Of a DNA stretch of 32,772 bases, positions 21,258 to 29,769 are shown one piece after another. How positions within the stretch are numbered: position 1 is the stretch's first letter; every line of letters begins with the position of its first letter. The translations under genes were made by a program, and so were the position numbers. Location of the stretch: NCBI GenBank assembly GCA_036001245.1, contig DASYUL010000028.1:1-32772 (forward strand), in the 5' to 3' direction. Under the pieces are notes generated by a model. It worked only from the letters and a program-made list of their open reading frames with translations. It searched no databases and was not told where the DNA came from. Source of the stretch: Gp7-AA6 sp036001245 (lineage in GTDB: Bacteria > Acidobacteriota > Thermoanaerobaculia > UBA5066 > Gp7-AA6).

Positions 21258-24140
21258 ATGTCCGCATCTCGAATCCTCACCGCGGTTTGCGCGGTGTCGC
21301 TGGCGGCCGTCCTGACCGGCGCCGCCCCGAAGAAAACAGTTCGAAAGGCGACGACGAAGACGACCGTCGCGACCCGGTCGAGCGACGTGATGCCCTTCCG
21401 GGCGGTCGAGAAGAGCCTGCCGAACGGGTTGAAGGTCATCGTCGTGCCGACCGGCTTCCCCAACATCGTTTCGCTCCAGATCCCGGTCCAGACAGGCTCG
21501 CGCAACGAGGTCGAGCCGGGCAAGTCGGGATTCGCCCACTTCTTCGAGCACATGATGTTCCGGGGAACGAAGGCGTACCCGCCCGACAAGTACAACGCGA
21601 TCGTGACGCAGGCCGGCGCGCGGCAGAACGCGTACACGACCGACGACTACACAAACTACCACACGACCTTCGCGAAGGACGACCTCGAGACGATCCTGAA
21701 GATCGAGGCGGACCGTTTCAAGAGCCTCGACTACTCGCCCGAGGGCTTCAAGACGGAGTCGCGCGCGGTGCTGGGCGAATACAACAAGAACAGCGCGAAC
21801 CCGATCGTCAAGATCGAGGAGATCCAGCACGACAAGGCCTTCACGACTCACACGTACAAGCACACGACGATGGGGCTCCTGAAGGACATCGAGGACATGC
21901 CCAATCAGTTCGAGTACTCGAAGACGTTCTTCGACCGTTGGTACCGCCCGGAATACGCGACGGTGATCGTCGCAGGGGACGTGGACCCGCAACGCACGAT
22001 CGCGCTCGTCGAGAAGTACTGGGGCGACTGGAAACCGGGCCACTACAAGGTCGACATTCCGAAGGAGCCGGAGCCAAAGTCGGCCGTCTATGCGCACGTG
22101 CCCTGGCCGAGCCAGACGCTCCCCTGGGTGACGGTGGCGTTCCACGGGCCCGCTTTCTCCGAGTCGGAGAAGGACTTCGCCGCGTTGGACATGCTGATGG
22201 ACCTGTCCTTCGGCGAGACTTCCGATACCTACAAGCGCCTCGTCGTCCAGGATCAGAAGGTCGACGGGATGTTCACCGACAATCCCGGAAACGCCGATCC
22301 GTCGCTGACCGGCGTCTACGCGCGGCTGAAGAAAATGGACGATGCGCTCTCCGTCCGCGACGAGCTCCTGAAGACCTTCGCAGAGGCCAGGTCGCGTCCG
22401 GTCGACGCGAAGCGGCTGGCCGACGCGAAGTCCAACGCGCGGTACGGCCTCGTGCGGTCCCTCGACAACACCGAGCGCATCGCGGCCACGCTCGCGCGCT
22501 ACGTCCGGTATCGCCGGTCCTACGACACGCTGAACAACGTCTTCCGGGTCTACGAGTCGCTGACGCCGGAGGACCTGCTCGCCGCTGCCCGGCGCTACTT
22601 CACCGACAACGGGCTCGTCGTGACGACGCTTGCCAAAGACCCGATGCCGGCGGCAGTGCAGACGTTGCCGTCGCTCGCGGCCGTCGCGCCCCAGACCGCC
22701 GCGGCGGAGAAGGTCGACCTTCCGGTCGTGCTCCAGATGACGGCTCTTCCGCAGACGAACTTCAAGCTGCTCTTCGCGGTGGGCTCGGCGCACGACCCCG
22801 CCGGCAAGGAAGGTCTCGCGGCGCTGTCCGCCGCCATGGTCGCCGAGGCCGGTTCCAAGGAGATGCGCATCGACGAGATCAGCAAGGCGCTGTACCCGAT
22901 CGCCGGCAGCTTTGCGGCGCAGGTCGACAAGGAAATGACGACCTTCACCGGATCGATTCACCGCGACAACTGGAAGGCGTTTCTCGACGTCGTCCTGCCG
23001 CAGCTCCTCGAGCCGGGCCTTCGCGAAGACGACTTCCAGCGCCTGAAGGACGCGCAGTCCAACGCGCTGAAGGAGGATCTGCGGTCGAACAACGAGGAGG
23101 AGCTCGGAAAGGAGCGCCTCCAAACGAACCTCTTCGCGGGCACTCCCTACGGACACCCGGTGGTCGGCACGGTCGCCGGAATCGAGTCGATCACGCTCGA
23201 CGACGTCCGGAAGTTCCTCGCGTCGGCCTACTCCCGCGCCAACCTGACGCTCGGCGTCGCGGGCGACGTGCCCGACGAGATGCTCGCCCGCCTGAAGCAG
23301 GGGGTGGCGAAACTGCCGTCGGGAGAGCAGCCGGCCGCTCCGCGTGTCGCCGCCCGCGCGCCGTCGGGACTCGAGGTCGAGATCGTCGAGAAGGAGACGC
23401 GGGCGACCGCGATCTCGTTCGGTCACCCCATCGAAGTGACGCGGGCACACCCCGACTTCGCGGCGCTCAACGTGGCGAGGGCGTGGCTCGGCGAGCACCG
23501 CTCGTCGGTGTCGCACCTTTACAAGCGGATCCGCGAGACCCGCGGCATGAACTACGGCGACTACGCGTACATCGAGGCGTTCCCCCGCGGCATGTTCCAG
23601 TTTTTCCCCGACCCGAACATCGCGCGCCGCGCGCAGATCTTCGAGGTCTGGATCCGGCCCGTCGTGCCGGACAACGCGCAGATGGCGTTGCGCATCGCGA
23701 TCAACGAGCTCGACAACCTGGTCCGGAACGGAATGTCGAAGGAGGATTTCGAGCGGACCCGCGACTACCTGACGAAGAACGTCTACGTCATGACCGCGAC
23801 GCAGAACCAGCAGCTCGGGTATGCCCTCGACTCGCGGTGGTACGGGATCGGCGAGTTCACGTCTTACATGCGGGACAGGCTCGCGAAGCTGACGGTCGAC
23901 GACGTCAACCAGACGATCCGGAAGCACCTCTCACCGAAAAACCTCTCGGTGGTGATCGTCACGAAGGACGCGAAGGGACTCAAGGACAAGCTCGTCGCCG
24001 ACGCCTTCTCGCCGATCTCCTACGACGCGGAGAAGCCTGCCGACCTGCTCGCGGAGGACAAGGTGATCGGAGCGTTGAAGCTCGGCATTCCGGCGGCGAA
24101 GGTGAGGATCACGCCGGTCGAGGAAGTGTTCGCGAAGTAG
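21258..24140 (+). CDS. Secreted M16 family zinc metallopeptidase (two-half, pitrilysin-like)
   Basis: A 960-residue exported peptidase of the pitrilysin/insulinase family. A signal peptide (MSASRILTAVCAVSLAAVLTGA) is followed by a Lys/Thr-rich linker. The active N-terminal half has the inverted zinc motif H94-F-F-E97-H98 and the third ligand E174 in ESRAVLGEYNKN, spaced 76 residues on as expected. The C-terminal half begins around 490 (NFKLLFAVGSAHDPAGKEGL), lacks HxxEH and would form the other wall of the chamber. Both halves on one chain make a clam-shell that degrades small peptides in the periplasm. GGAAGGAG five bases before ATG 21258 fixes the start. It is divergent from the 46-aa peptide gene. 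Confidence 0.95.
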   Translation: MSASRILTAVCAVSLAAVLTGAAPKKTVRKATTKTTVATRSSDVMPFRAVEKSLPNGLKVIVVPTGFPNIVSLQIPVQTGSRNEVEPGKSGFAHFFEHMMFRGTKAYPPDKYNAIVTQAGARQNAYTTDDYTNYHTTFAKDDLETILKIEADRFKSLDYSPEGFKTESRAVLGEYNKNSANPIVKIEEIQHDKAFTTHTYKHTTMGLLKDIEDMPNQFEYSKTFFDRWYRPEYATVIVAGDVDPQRTIALVEKYWGDWKPGHYKVDIPKEPEPKSAVYAHVPWPSQTLPWVTVAFHGPAFSESEKDFAALDMLMDLSFGETSDTYKRLVVQDQKVDGMFTDNPGNADPSLTGVYARLKKMDDALSVRDELLKTFAEARSRPVDAKRLADAKSNARYGLVRSLDNTERIAATLARYVRYRRSYDTLNNVFRVYESLTPEDLLAAARRYFTDNGLVVTTLAKDPMPAAVQTLPSLAAVAPQTAAAEKVDLPVVLQMTALPQTNFKLLFAVGSAHDPAGKEGLAALSAAMVAEAGSKEMRIDEISKALYPIAGSFAAQVDKEMTTFTGSIHRDNWKAFLDVVLPQLLEPGLREDDFQRLKDAQSNALKEDLRSNNEEELGKERLQTNLFAGTPYGHPVVGTVAGIESITLDDVRKFLASAYSRANLTLGVAGDVPDEMLARLKQGVAKLPSGEQPAAPRVAARAPSGLEVEIVEKETRATAISFGHPIEVTRAHPDFAALNVARAWLGEHRSSVSHLYKRIRETRGMNYGDYAYIEAFPRGMFQFFPDPNIARRAQIFEVWIRPVVPDNAQMALRIAINELDNLVRNGMSKEDFERTRDYLTKNVYVMTATQNQQLGYALDSRWYGIGEFTSYMRDRLAKLTVDDVNQTIRKHLSPKNLSVVIVTKDAKGLKDKLVADAFSPISYDAEKPADLLAEDKVIGALKLGIPAAKVRITPVEEVFAK

Positions 24141-24179
24141 CGCGCTGTCGCTCCCAACGTTCGTTCTCGTGCCCCGTCG

Positions 24180-24226
24180 CGGCGCGAGGAGTCTCCCGAG
24201 GTAATTGAGGGAGGAGCCTCGCGCCG
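24180..24226. terminator. Long imperfect hairpin between convergent genes
   Basis: CGGCGCGAGG (24180-24189) pairs with CCTCGCGCCG (24217-24226), and inner CTCCC / GGGAG arms extend the stem. It lies 40 bases after the M16 stop and would fold on either strand, serving both the M16 gene and the convergent flavin reductase gene. There is no T-tract. Confidence 0.5.
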
Positions 24227-24253
24227 CGGGAGCGCGAGCGCGGCGAGGGACCA

Positions 24254-24291
24254 GGCGAGCGGTCGAGCCGGGTTTTGGCGAGCCGCTCGCC
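24254..24291. repeat. 9-bp inverted repeat in the convergent gap
   Basis: GGCGAGCGG (24254-24262) and CCGCTCGCC (24283-24291) form a perfect stem around a 20-base loop that contains GGGTTTTGG. Together with the preceding hairpin it occupies the gap 24141-24329, which holds no gene. Possibly a terminator for the flavin reductase transcript. Confidence 0.45.
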
Positions 24292-24329
24292 GGTGCGTGA
24301 GCAGGCCCCGAGTCGAGTGAGCGCGACGG

Positions 24330-24815
24330 TTACCCCCCGTAATTCCACGGAGTGGAAGCGAGCAGCAGCGGCTTGAAGTCGGGATCGCGTAGGCCGGCTC
24401 CGACGACCTCGCACACGTAGACCGTGTGGTCGCCGCGCTCCACGCGGTCGGTGACCCTCGCCTCGAGCCAGGCCGGAAGCTCGCCGAGCAGAGGCACCCC
24501 GGTCACCGGGCCCGGCTCGTAGGGGATCCCGTGCAGCCGCTGGCCGTCTTCGTCAGGCGGCGGCCGGAAGAACCGCTCCGCGACGTCCTGCTGGCCTGAG
24601 GCTAAGAAGTGCACGGCGATTGCGCCGCTCTTCTCGACGGCCTCGTGCATCCGGCTGTTAGTCTGGACGCCGATCATCACGAGGGGTGGGTGAAACGAGC
24701 ACTGCGAGAGCCACGTGAGAGTCGAGGCCGCGGGCCGTCCATCGGCCGTCGAGGTCATGACGTACAGGCCGTAGGGGATCCGGCGGAGCACCTGCCGCTT
24801 TGCGTCTTCGTCCAT
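24330..24815 (-). CDS. Flavin reductase-like FMN-binding protein
   Basis: A 161-residue split-barrel flavoprotein of the flavin reductase (DIM6/NTAB) group, which uses NAD(P)H to reduce free or bound FMN. Typical stretches are RIPYGLYVMTS near the start, STLTWLSQCSFHPPLVMIGV (flavin-phosphate region), FLASGQQDVAERF, then PLLGELPAWLEARV and DHTVYVCEVVGA. The start is set at ATG 24815, with AGGTGG just upstream; longer frames run into the divergent dehydrogenase promoter region. It is head-to-head with the type II NADH dehydrogenase, separated by about 34 bases, so both may share control by redox state. The electron acceptor is unknown. Confidence 0.85.
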   Translation of the reverse strand: MDEDAKRQVLRRIPYGLYVMTSTADGRPAASTLTWLSQCSFHPPLVMIGVQTNSRMHEAVEKSGAIAVHFLASGQQDVAERFFRPPPDEDGQRLHGIPYEPGPVTGVPLLGELPAWLEARVTDRVERGDHTVYVCEVVGAGLRDPDFKPLLLASTPWNYGG

Positions 24816-24849
24816 CTTCCACCTATCGCTTTCGCGCTGCGTGACGGGC

Positions 24850-26121
24850 ATGAGTGAACCACACGTCGTCGTCGTCGGTGCAGGTTTCGGAGGGCTGAAC
24901 GCGGTCCGGGCCCTCCGGAACGCGCCCGTCCGCGTCACGCTCGTCGACCGCCGCAACCATCACCTCTTTCAACCCTTGCTCTACCAGGTGGCGACCGCCG
25001 CGCTCTCCCCCGCGGACATCGCCTACCCGGTGAGGTCCATCGTCCGGCGCCAGCGGAACGTCGCGGTCCTGCTGGCGGAAGCGGTCTCGATCGATCGACC
25101 TGCGCGGGAGCTCGTCCTCTCCGACGGGCGGCTTCGCTTCGACTACCTCGTTCTCGCGACGGGCGCAAGTCACGCGTATTTCGGCCACGACGAGTGGGAG
25201 AAGAACGCGCCCGGCCTGAAGACCCTGGAGGACGCGCTGGAGATCCGGCGGAGGATCCTGCTCGCGTTCGAGCGGGCGGAGCGCGAGCCGGACGAAACGC
25301 GGCGACGGACGCTCCTCACCTTCATCGTCGTCGGTGGGGGGCCCACAGGCGCCGAGCTCGCCGGCGCGATCGCCGAAATCTCACGCGACGTTCTCGTGAG
25401 CGACTTCCGCGCGATCGACCCGCGTGAGTCGCGGATCCTGGTCCTGGAGGCGGGTCCCCGGATTCTCCCGTCGTTTCCGGAAGACCTCGCGCGAAAGGCG
25501 CAGGAATCTCTCCAGTCGCTCGGCGTCGAGGTGCGGACCGGGTGCGCCGTGACGTCCGTCGGCGACGGAGTCGTCGAGGCGGGCGGGACGACGATCTCCG
25601 CTGCGACGGTTCTCTGGGCGGCGGGCGTGCGTGCGTCTCCGCTCGCGGCAGCTCTCGCGGTCCCGCTCGATCGCGTGGGGCGCGTCCTCGTGGAGCCCGA
25701 CCTGACGATTCCGGGCGACGACCACATTTTCGCGATCGGCGACGTGGGCGCGTTCCTGCACCAGACGGGCGCTCCCCTTCCGGGCGTGGCGCCGGTCGCG
25801 ATTCAGCAGGGGCGCTATGCCGCAGCGTCGATCGAGGCGGATCTCGCGGGCCGGCCTCGCCGGCCGTTTCGGTACCGCGACCGTGGAAGCCTCGCGGTGA
25901 TCGGGCGCGCGAGGGCGATCGCCGACTTCGGCAAGATCCGGCTGTCGGGGTTTCTCGCGTGGCTCGCCTGGTGTTTCATCCACATCCTCTTCCTGATCGG
26001 CTTCCGGAATCGCGCCGTCGTACTGTTCGAGTGGGCGTGGGCCTACGCCACGGACAAGCGCGCCGCGCGGCTCATCACCGGCTCGATCGAACGGCCGCGG
26101 GAGACGACCTCCGGCGCCTGA
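24850..26121 (+). CDS. ndh: Type II NADH dehydrogenase (NDH-2)
   Basis: Single-subunit, non-proton-pumping NADH:quinone oxidoreductase on the inner face of the membrane. The 423 residues carry two Rossmann folds: FAD-binding VVVGAGFGGLNAVRAL at the N-terminus and NAD(H)-binding VVGGGPTGAELAGAI near 160. Also visible are the quinone-site region HHLFQPLLYQVATAALSP and the FAD-contact AIGDVGAF. The C-terminal helix (WLAWCFIHILFLIGFRNR) is the usual membrane anchor. The start is ATG 24850; GTG 24841 would add three residues. No Shine-Dalgarno is clear. All expected motifs are present. Confidence 0.93.
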   Translation: MSEPHVVVVGAGFGGLNAVRALRNAPVRVTLVDRRNHHLFQPLLYQVATAALSPADIAYPVRSIVRRQRNVAVLLAEAVSIDRPARELVLSDGRLRFDYLVLATGASHAYFGHDEWEKNAPGLKTLEDALEIRRRILLAFERAEREPDETRRRTLLTFIVVGGGPTGAELAGAIAEISRDVLVSDFRAIDPRESRILVLEAGPRILPSFPEDLARKAQESLQSLGVEVRTGCAVTSVGDGVVEAGGTTISAATVLWAAGVRASPLAAALAVPLDRVGRVLVEPDLTIPGDDHIFAIGDVGAFLHQTGAPLPGVAPVAIQQGRYAAASIEADLAGRPRRPFRYRDRGSLAVIGRARAIADFGKIRLSGFLAWLAWCFIHILFLIGFRNRAVVLFEWAWAYATDKRAARLITGSIERPRETTSGA

Positions 26122-26169
26122 ACGGCTCGTCCCCGCGGCTTGCACCGATATTGCTCCGTCGAGGCTGTT

Positions 26170-26191
26170 CCGTCCGGAAAGGGCCGGACGG
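26170..26191 (+). terminator. Perfect 8-bp hairpin between ndh and the next gene
   Basis: CCGTCCGG / CCGGACGG with a six-base AAAGGG loop, starting 49 bases after the ndh stop and ending 18 bases before ATG 26210. No T-tract follows. It could end ndh transcription or sit in the 5' leader of the next gene near its ribosome binding site. Confidence 0.45.
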
Positions 26192-26209
26192 CGAACCTCG
26201 GGGGTTGCC

Positions 26210-27445
26210 ATGCGTCGTTTCCTGTCGGTCGTCGCCTTCGCGCTCGCGATCTCTCTTCCCCGCTCCGCAGCCGCCCAGACGGTGGCCGTCGGGAACCTTC
26301 CGCCAAATCCGAACTTCGGTTTCGAACAGACGCCGGTCATCCTCACCGCGATCGACCTCGCGAACCCTGCGAGCCAGGCCGCGACGTTGACGGCCGCCGC
26401 GTTCACATGGTCGGCGATCCCCTGTCCGGCGGCGGTGAAGGTCAAGTTTTTCCGGCGGAGCCCGACCGGATCGTTCGAGCTGTTGACCGAGCGCGGCCCG
26501 TTCGGCGTCACGTCTTTCACCCAATTTGTCCTTCTGAGTCCGCCGGTCGCGGTGCAGCCGGGGGACCATATCGGGATCACGCGTCTGAACGCCTGCGGCA
26601 GCCCGGTCGGGCAGACGCCCGGCGCCGCGCCGGGGTTCGTCGCTTTTGCCGGCGAAATTTCGAGCGCGGCGCCTGGTCAGGGGACATCCATCCCCAACTC
26701 GACTCTCTCGATCCAGGCGACCGGAAACGTGACCGTCCCGCCGCCTTCGCCCGATCCAGCCGCGATCGTGCCGGTCGTGGGATCGACTCCGGGCGCGCTC
26801 GGCCAGGCGTTCTTCCGGAGCTCCGTGCAGCTCCACAACCCGGGGACGACGCAGATCCGCGGGCACTTGATTTATCACCCGCAGGGGACTTCCGGCACGG
26901 CGTCGGATCCCTCCGTGCTCTACGCCCTCGACCCGGGCGAGACGCGTTCGATTCCGGACCTTCTCCCCTCGATGGGTCTCACGGGATTGGGCAGTCTCGA
27001 CGTCGTGCCGGAGGACGACCTGCCGGCTCCGTTCGTGCTCGTGCGGGTTTTCAACGACGCCGGCTCGCAGGGAACCACGGGTTTTGCCTCGGAATCGATC
27101 GTCCCGGGGGATGCGCTCGCCGCCGGAGAGCGCGCGGTGCTCGTGGCGCCTCCCGACGCCGCCCTGTACCGATACAACGTGGGAGTCCGGTCGCTCGGAG
27201 CCGGAGCGAATCTGTCGATCACGGTCCGGAACGCCGCGGGGACCGTGACCCGAACGTTGACCCGGACGTATCCGGCGCACTATTTCGAGCAGCGCGATTC
27301 CGCGGCGTTCCTGCAAGCGGACGCCGTCGCCGCCAACGACACGATCACGATCCAGGTCGTCTCAGGCAGCGCCATCGTCTACGGCGCGACGATCGACAAC
27401 CGGACGAACGACCCGAGCATGCAGATCGCGAAACGGACGCCCTAG
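26210..27445 (+). CDS. Secreted protein of unknown function
   Basis: A 411-residue exported protein with a clear signal peptide (MRRFLSVVAFALAISLPRSAAA, cut before QTVAVG). The mature chain looks like two beta-sandwich modules joined by a proline-rich linker (TVPPPSPDPAA, about 178-188). The first has SVE-like strands ending in FAGEISSAAPG. The second begins VPVVGSTPGALGQAFFRSSV and contains VQLHNPGTTQIRGHLIYH and FVLVRVFNDAGSQGTTGF. Two cysteines sit in the first module. No catalytic motif is seen. The style resembles extracellular adhesion or matrix proteins. GGGGG lies a few bases before ATG 26210. I do not recognise a named family. Confidence 0.75.
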   Translation: MRRFLSVVAFALAISLPRSAAAQTVAVGNLPPNPNFGFEQTPVILTAIDLANPASQAATLTAAAFTWSAIPCPAAVKVKFFRRSPTGSFELLTERGPFGVTSFTQFVLLSPPVAVQPGDHIGITRLNACGSPVGQTPGAAPGFVAFAGEISSAAPGQGTSIPNSTLSIQATGNVTVPPPSPDPAAIVPVVGSTPGALGQAFFRSSVQLHNPGTTQIRGHLIYHPQGTSGTASDPSVLYALDPGETRSIPDLLPSMGLTGLGSLDVVPEDDLPAPFVLVRVFNDAGSQGTTGFASESIVPGDALAAGERAVLVAPPDAALYRYNVGVRSLGAGANLSITVRNAAGTVTRTLTRTYPAHYFEQRDSAAFLQADAVAANDTITIQVVSGSAIVYGATIDNRTNDPSMQIAKRTP

Positions 27446-27466
27446 GAGTTCAAGGTTCAAGGCCGT

Positions 27467-27492
27467 CGCCGCGGGGAGAATTCTCCGCGGCG
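27467..27492. terminator. Near-perfect palindrome before the S9 peptidase gene
   Basis: GGAGAATTCTCC is flanked by CGCCGCGG and GCGGCG arms; the whole pairs with only a two-base bulge. It starts 22 bases after the upstream stop and is followed by an AT-rich stretch (TATTTAAT, 27500-27507) that may hold a -10. It could be a terminator for the upstream gene or an operator for the downstream one. Confidence 0.5.
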
Positions 27493-27535
27493 ATTCGGTA
27501 TTTAATAGGCCGGCACGTCAAATCTGGAGGTTCCG

Positions 27536-29749
27536 ATGCGCTCTCGTCTCGGCGTTCTCGCTCGTTTCCTGGCCCTTTCCGGCCTCGCCGCGGGTCTTCT
27601 GCTCGTTCCGGTTGGGCTCGCGCAGCAGACGTCTGCCGCGACGGCCCCCGCTCCGGCCGCCCCGGTCTCTTCCGCCGCGCCCGCCCGGACGACCAGTTAC
27701 GAGTACCCCTCCGCGCCGAAGGGGGACGTCATGGACGAGTACCACGGCACGAAGGTTCCCGATCCCTACCGGTCGCTCGAGAACCCGGATGACCCGTCGA
27801 CGACCGCCTGGGTGGAAGCGGAGAACGCGCTGACCCGGAGCGCCCTCGATCGCCCCGAGCGGGCGAAGATCAAGGCCCGGCTGACGGAGCTATTCGACTA
27901 CCCGAAAATCGGGATCCCCGAGAAGAAGAGGAACCGCTACTTCTTCTTCAAGAACACCGGGCTCCAGAACCAGGCGGTCTACTACGTGCAGGAGGGCGCG
28001 AAGGGAGAACCCCGCGTCCTGATCGATCCGAACACGTTTTCCTCCGACGGCACGGTTGCGCTGACGAACACGTCTCCCTCGAAGGACGGCCGCCTGCTCG
28101 GCTGCGCGATATCCCGGAGCGGCAGCGATCGTCAGGAGATCTTCGTCCGCGACGTCCAGACCGGACAGGATCTGCCCGACAAGCTCGTCTGGGTCAAGTT
28201 CTCCGGAATCGCCTGGACCCCGGACGGCAAGGGCTTCTTCTACACCCGCTACCCCGAGCCCGGGACCGTCCCCGCGGGGGACGAGCACTACTTCCCGAAG
28301 TTCTACTACCACCGGCTCGGCGAGGCGCAGGAGCGCGACAGGATGTTCTTCGAGAAGCCGACGGAGAAGGAAGTCGGCGTCGGCGGGTTCGTCTCGTACG
28401 ACGGACGGTGGCTCGTCATCCTGCCCGGCAAGGGCGCGAGCGACAAGACCGAGCTGTGGGTCCTCGACCTCCACAAACCGGGGGCGAAGCCGGTCGCGGT
28501 CTTTACGGGATTCGACAACGCCTACCAGGTGGCCGAAGTTGTCGACGGAAAGCTCTTCGCGCGCACCGACCGCAACGCGCCGCTCGGCCGGATCATCGCC
28601 GTCAACCTGGCCACCCTGTCCGCCTACAACAAGGACGCGCCGTTCGAAGAGATCGTTTCGCCCGGAAAAGACACGATCCAGACGGCGTACATCCTGAACC
28701 GGAAGCTGATCGTCCGGCGTCTTCGGAACGCCTCGACGGCCCTCGAGGTCCGCAGCCTGGACGGCAAGCTCGAGCGGGAGATCAAACTCCCGGGCATCGG
28801 TTCGGTGGGAGGGATCTCCGGGGACGTCGACGAACCGGAGATGTTCCTCTCCTTCAGCTCGTTCACCCTGCCGCCGTCGAACTACCGCTATGACTTCGCC
28901 AGGAGGAATCTCGTCCTCTTCTCGCAGCCGCATGTCAAGGTCGATCCCTCCCTCTATGAGACCGAGCAGATCTGGTATCCGTCGAAAGACGGCACGAAGG
29001 TCTCGATGTTCCTCGTGCACCGGAAGGGCCTCGAGAAGGACGGCAACCGGCCCGTCTACCTCACCGCGTACGGCGGCTTCAACATCAGCTCGACCCCCGG
29101 CTTCTCCTCGACGCGCTACGTCTTTCTCGAGAAGGGGGGCATCGTCGCGATCCCGAATCTCCGCGGGGGCGGCGAGTACGGCGAGGAGTGGCACAAGGCG
29201 GGGATGCGCGAGAAGAAGCAGAACGTCTTCGACGACTTCATCGCGGCGGCCGAGTGGCTGGTCAAGAGGGGGTGGACGAAGCCGGCGCGGCTCGCGATCC
29301 AGGGAGGATCGAACGGCGGGCTGCTCGTCTCCGCGGTCGAGGTGCAGCGGCCCGACCTCTACGGCGCGGTGGTCTGCCAGGTCCCGGTCGCCGACATGCT
29401 CCGGTATCAGAAGTTCACGGTCGGCCGTTACTGGATCTCCGAGTACGGCAGCGCCGAGGCGGCCTCCGATTTCCCCTTCCTCTACAAGTACTCGCCGTAC
29501 CACAACGTGCGCGACAGCGTCGCCTACCCCGCCACGCTCGTCACGACCGCGGACACCGACGACCGTGTCGCGCCGGGGCACGGGAAGAAGCTGGCGGCGC
29601 GCCTCCAGGCGGCGCAGGCCGGCGACGAGCCGATCCTGCTTCGCGTCGAGACGAAGGCAGGGCATGGAGCCGGGAAACCGACGTCGAAGATCCTCGACGA
29701 GCAGGCCGACATCTGGACCTTCGTCTTCTGGCAGCTCGGGATGATCTAA
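27536..29749 (+). CDS. Secreted prolyl oligopeptidase family serine peptidase (S9A)
   Basis: A 737-residue exported peptidase that cleaves short peptides after proline. A signal peptide (to about residue 29, ending VGLAQQ) and an Ala/Pro-rich linker precede the S9 N-terminal region, Y-H-G-T-K-V-P-D-P-Y-R-S-L-E. A seven-bladed propeller (about 120-470) filters substrate size. The alpha/beta-hydrolase domain has GGSNGG with S592, the Asp region TADTDDRV (673-677) and H710 in KAGHGAG. All catalytic residues are in place and the length is normal. GGAGG five bases before ATG 27536 fixes the start. It is followed after 20 bases by an exported PLP enzyme. Confidence 0.95.
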   Translation: MRSRLGVLARFLALSGLAAGLLLVPVGLAQQTSAATAPAPAAPVSSAAPARTTSYEYPSAPKGDVMDEYHGTKVPDPYRSLENPDDPSTTAWVEAENALTRSALDRPERAKIKARLTELFDYPKIGIPEKKRNRYFFFKNTGLQNQAVYYVQEGAKGEPRVLIDPNTFSSDGTVALTNTSPSKDGRLLGCAISRSGSDRQEIFVRDVQTGQDLPDKLVWVKFSGIAWTPDGKGFFYTRYPEPGTVPAGDEHYFPKFYYHRLGEAQERDRMFFEKPTEKEVGVGGFVSYDGRWLVILPGKGASDKTELWVLDLHKPGAKPVAVFTGFDNAYQVAEVVDGKLFARTDRNAPLGRIIAVNLATLSAYNKDAPFEEIVSPGKDTIQTAYILNRKLIVRRLRNASTALEVRSLDGKLEREIKLPGIGSVGGISGDVDEPEMFLSFSSFTLPPSNYRYDFARRNLVLFSQPHVKVDPSLYETEQIWYPSKDGTKVSMFLVHRKGLEKDGNRPVYLTAYGGFNISSTPGFSSTRYVFLEKGGIVAIPNLRGGGEYGEEWHKAGMREKKQNVFDDFIAAAEWLVKRGWTKPARLAIQGGSNGGLLVSAVEVQRPDLYGAVVCQVPVADMLRYQKFTVGRYWISEYGSAEAASDFPFLYKYSPYHNVRDSVAYPATLVTTADTDDRVAPGHGKKLAARLQAAQAGDEPILLRVETKAGHGAGKPTSKILDEQADIWTFVFWQLGMI

Positions 29750-29769
29750 TCCGGAACACGGGACACGAC

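Noticed and set aside
21078..24208. Very long open frames on both strands over the M16 gene (949 and 973 residues)
   Set aside because: They are Arg/Gly/Val-rich shadows caused by high GC at third positions. The M16 frame carries the conserved zinc motif, signal peptide and Shine-Dalgarno.
27890..29665. 591-residue minus-strand frame opposite the S9 peptidase gene
   Set aside because: Composition typical of an antisense shadow; the plus strand holds a full S9 catalytic triad.
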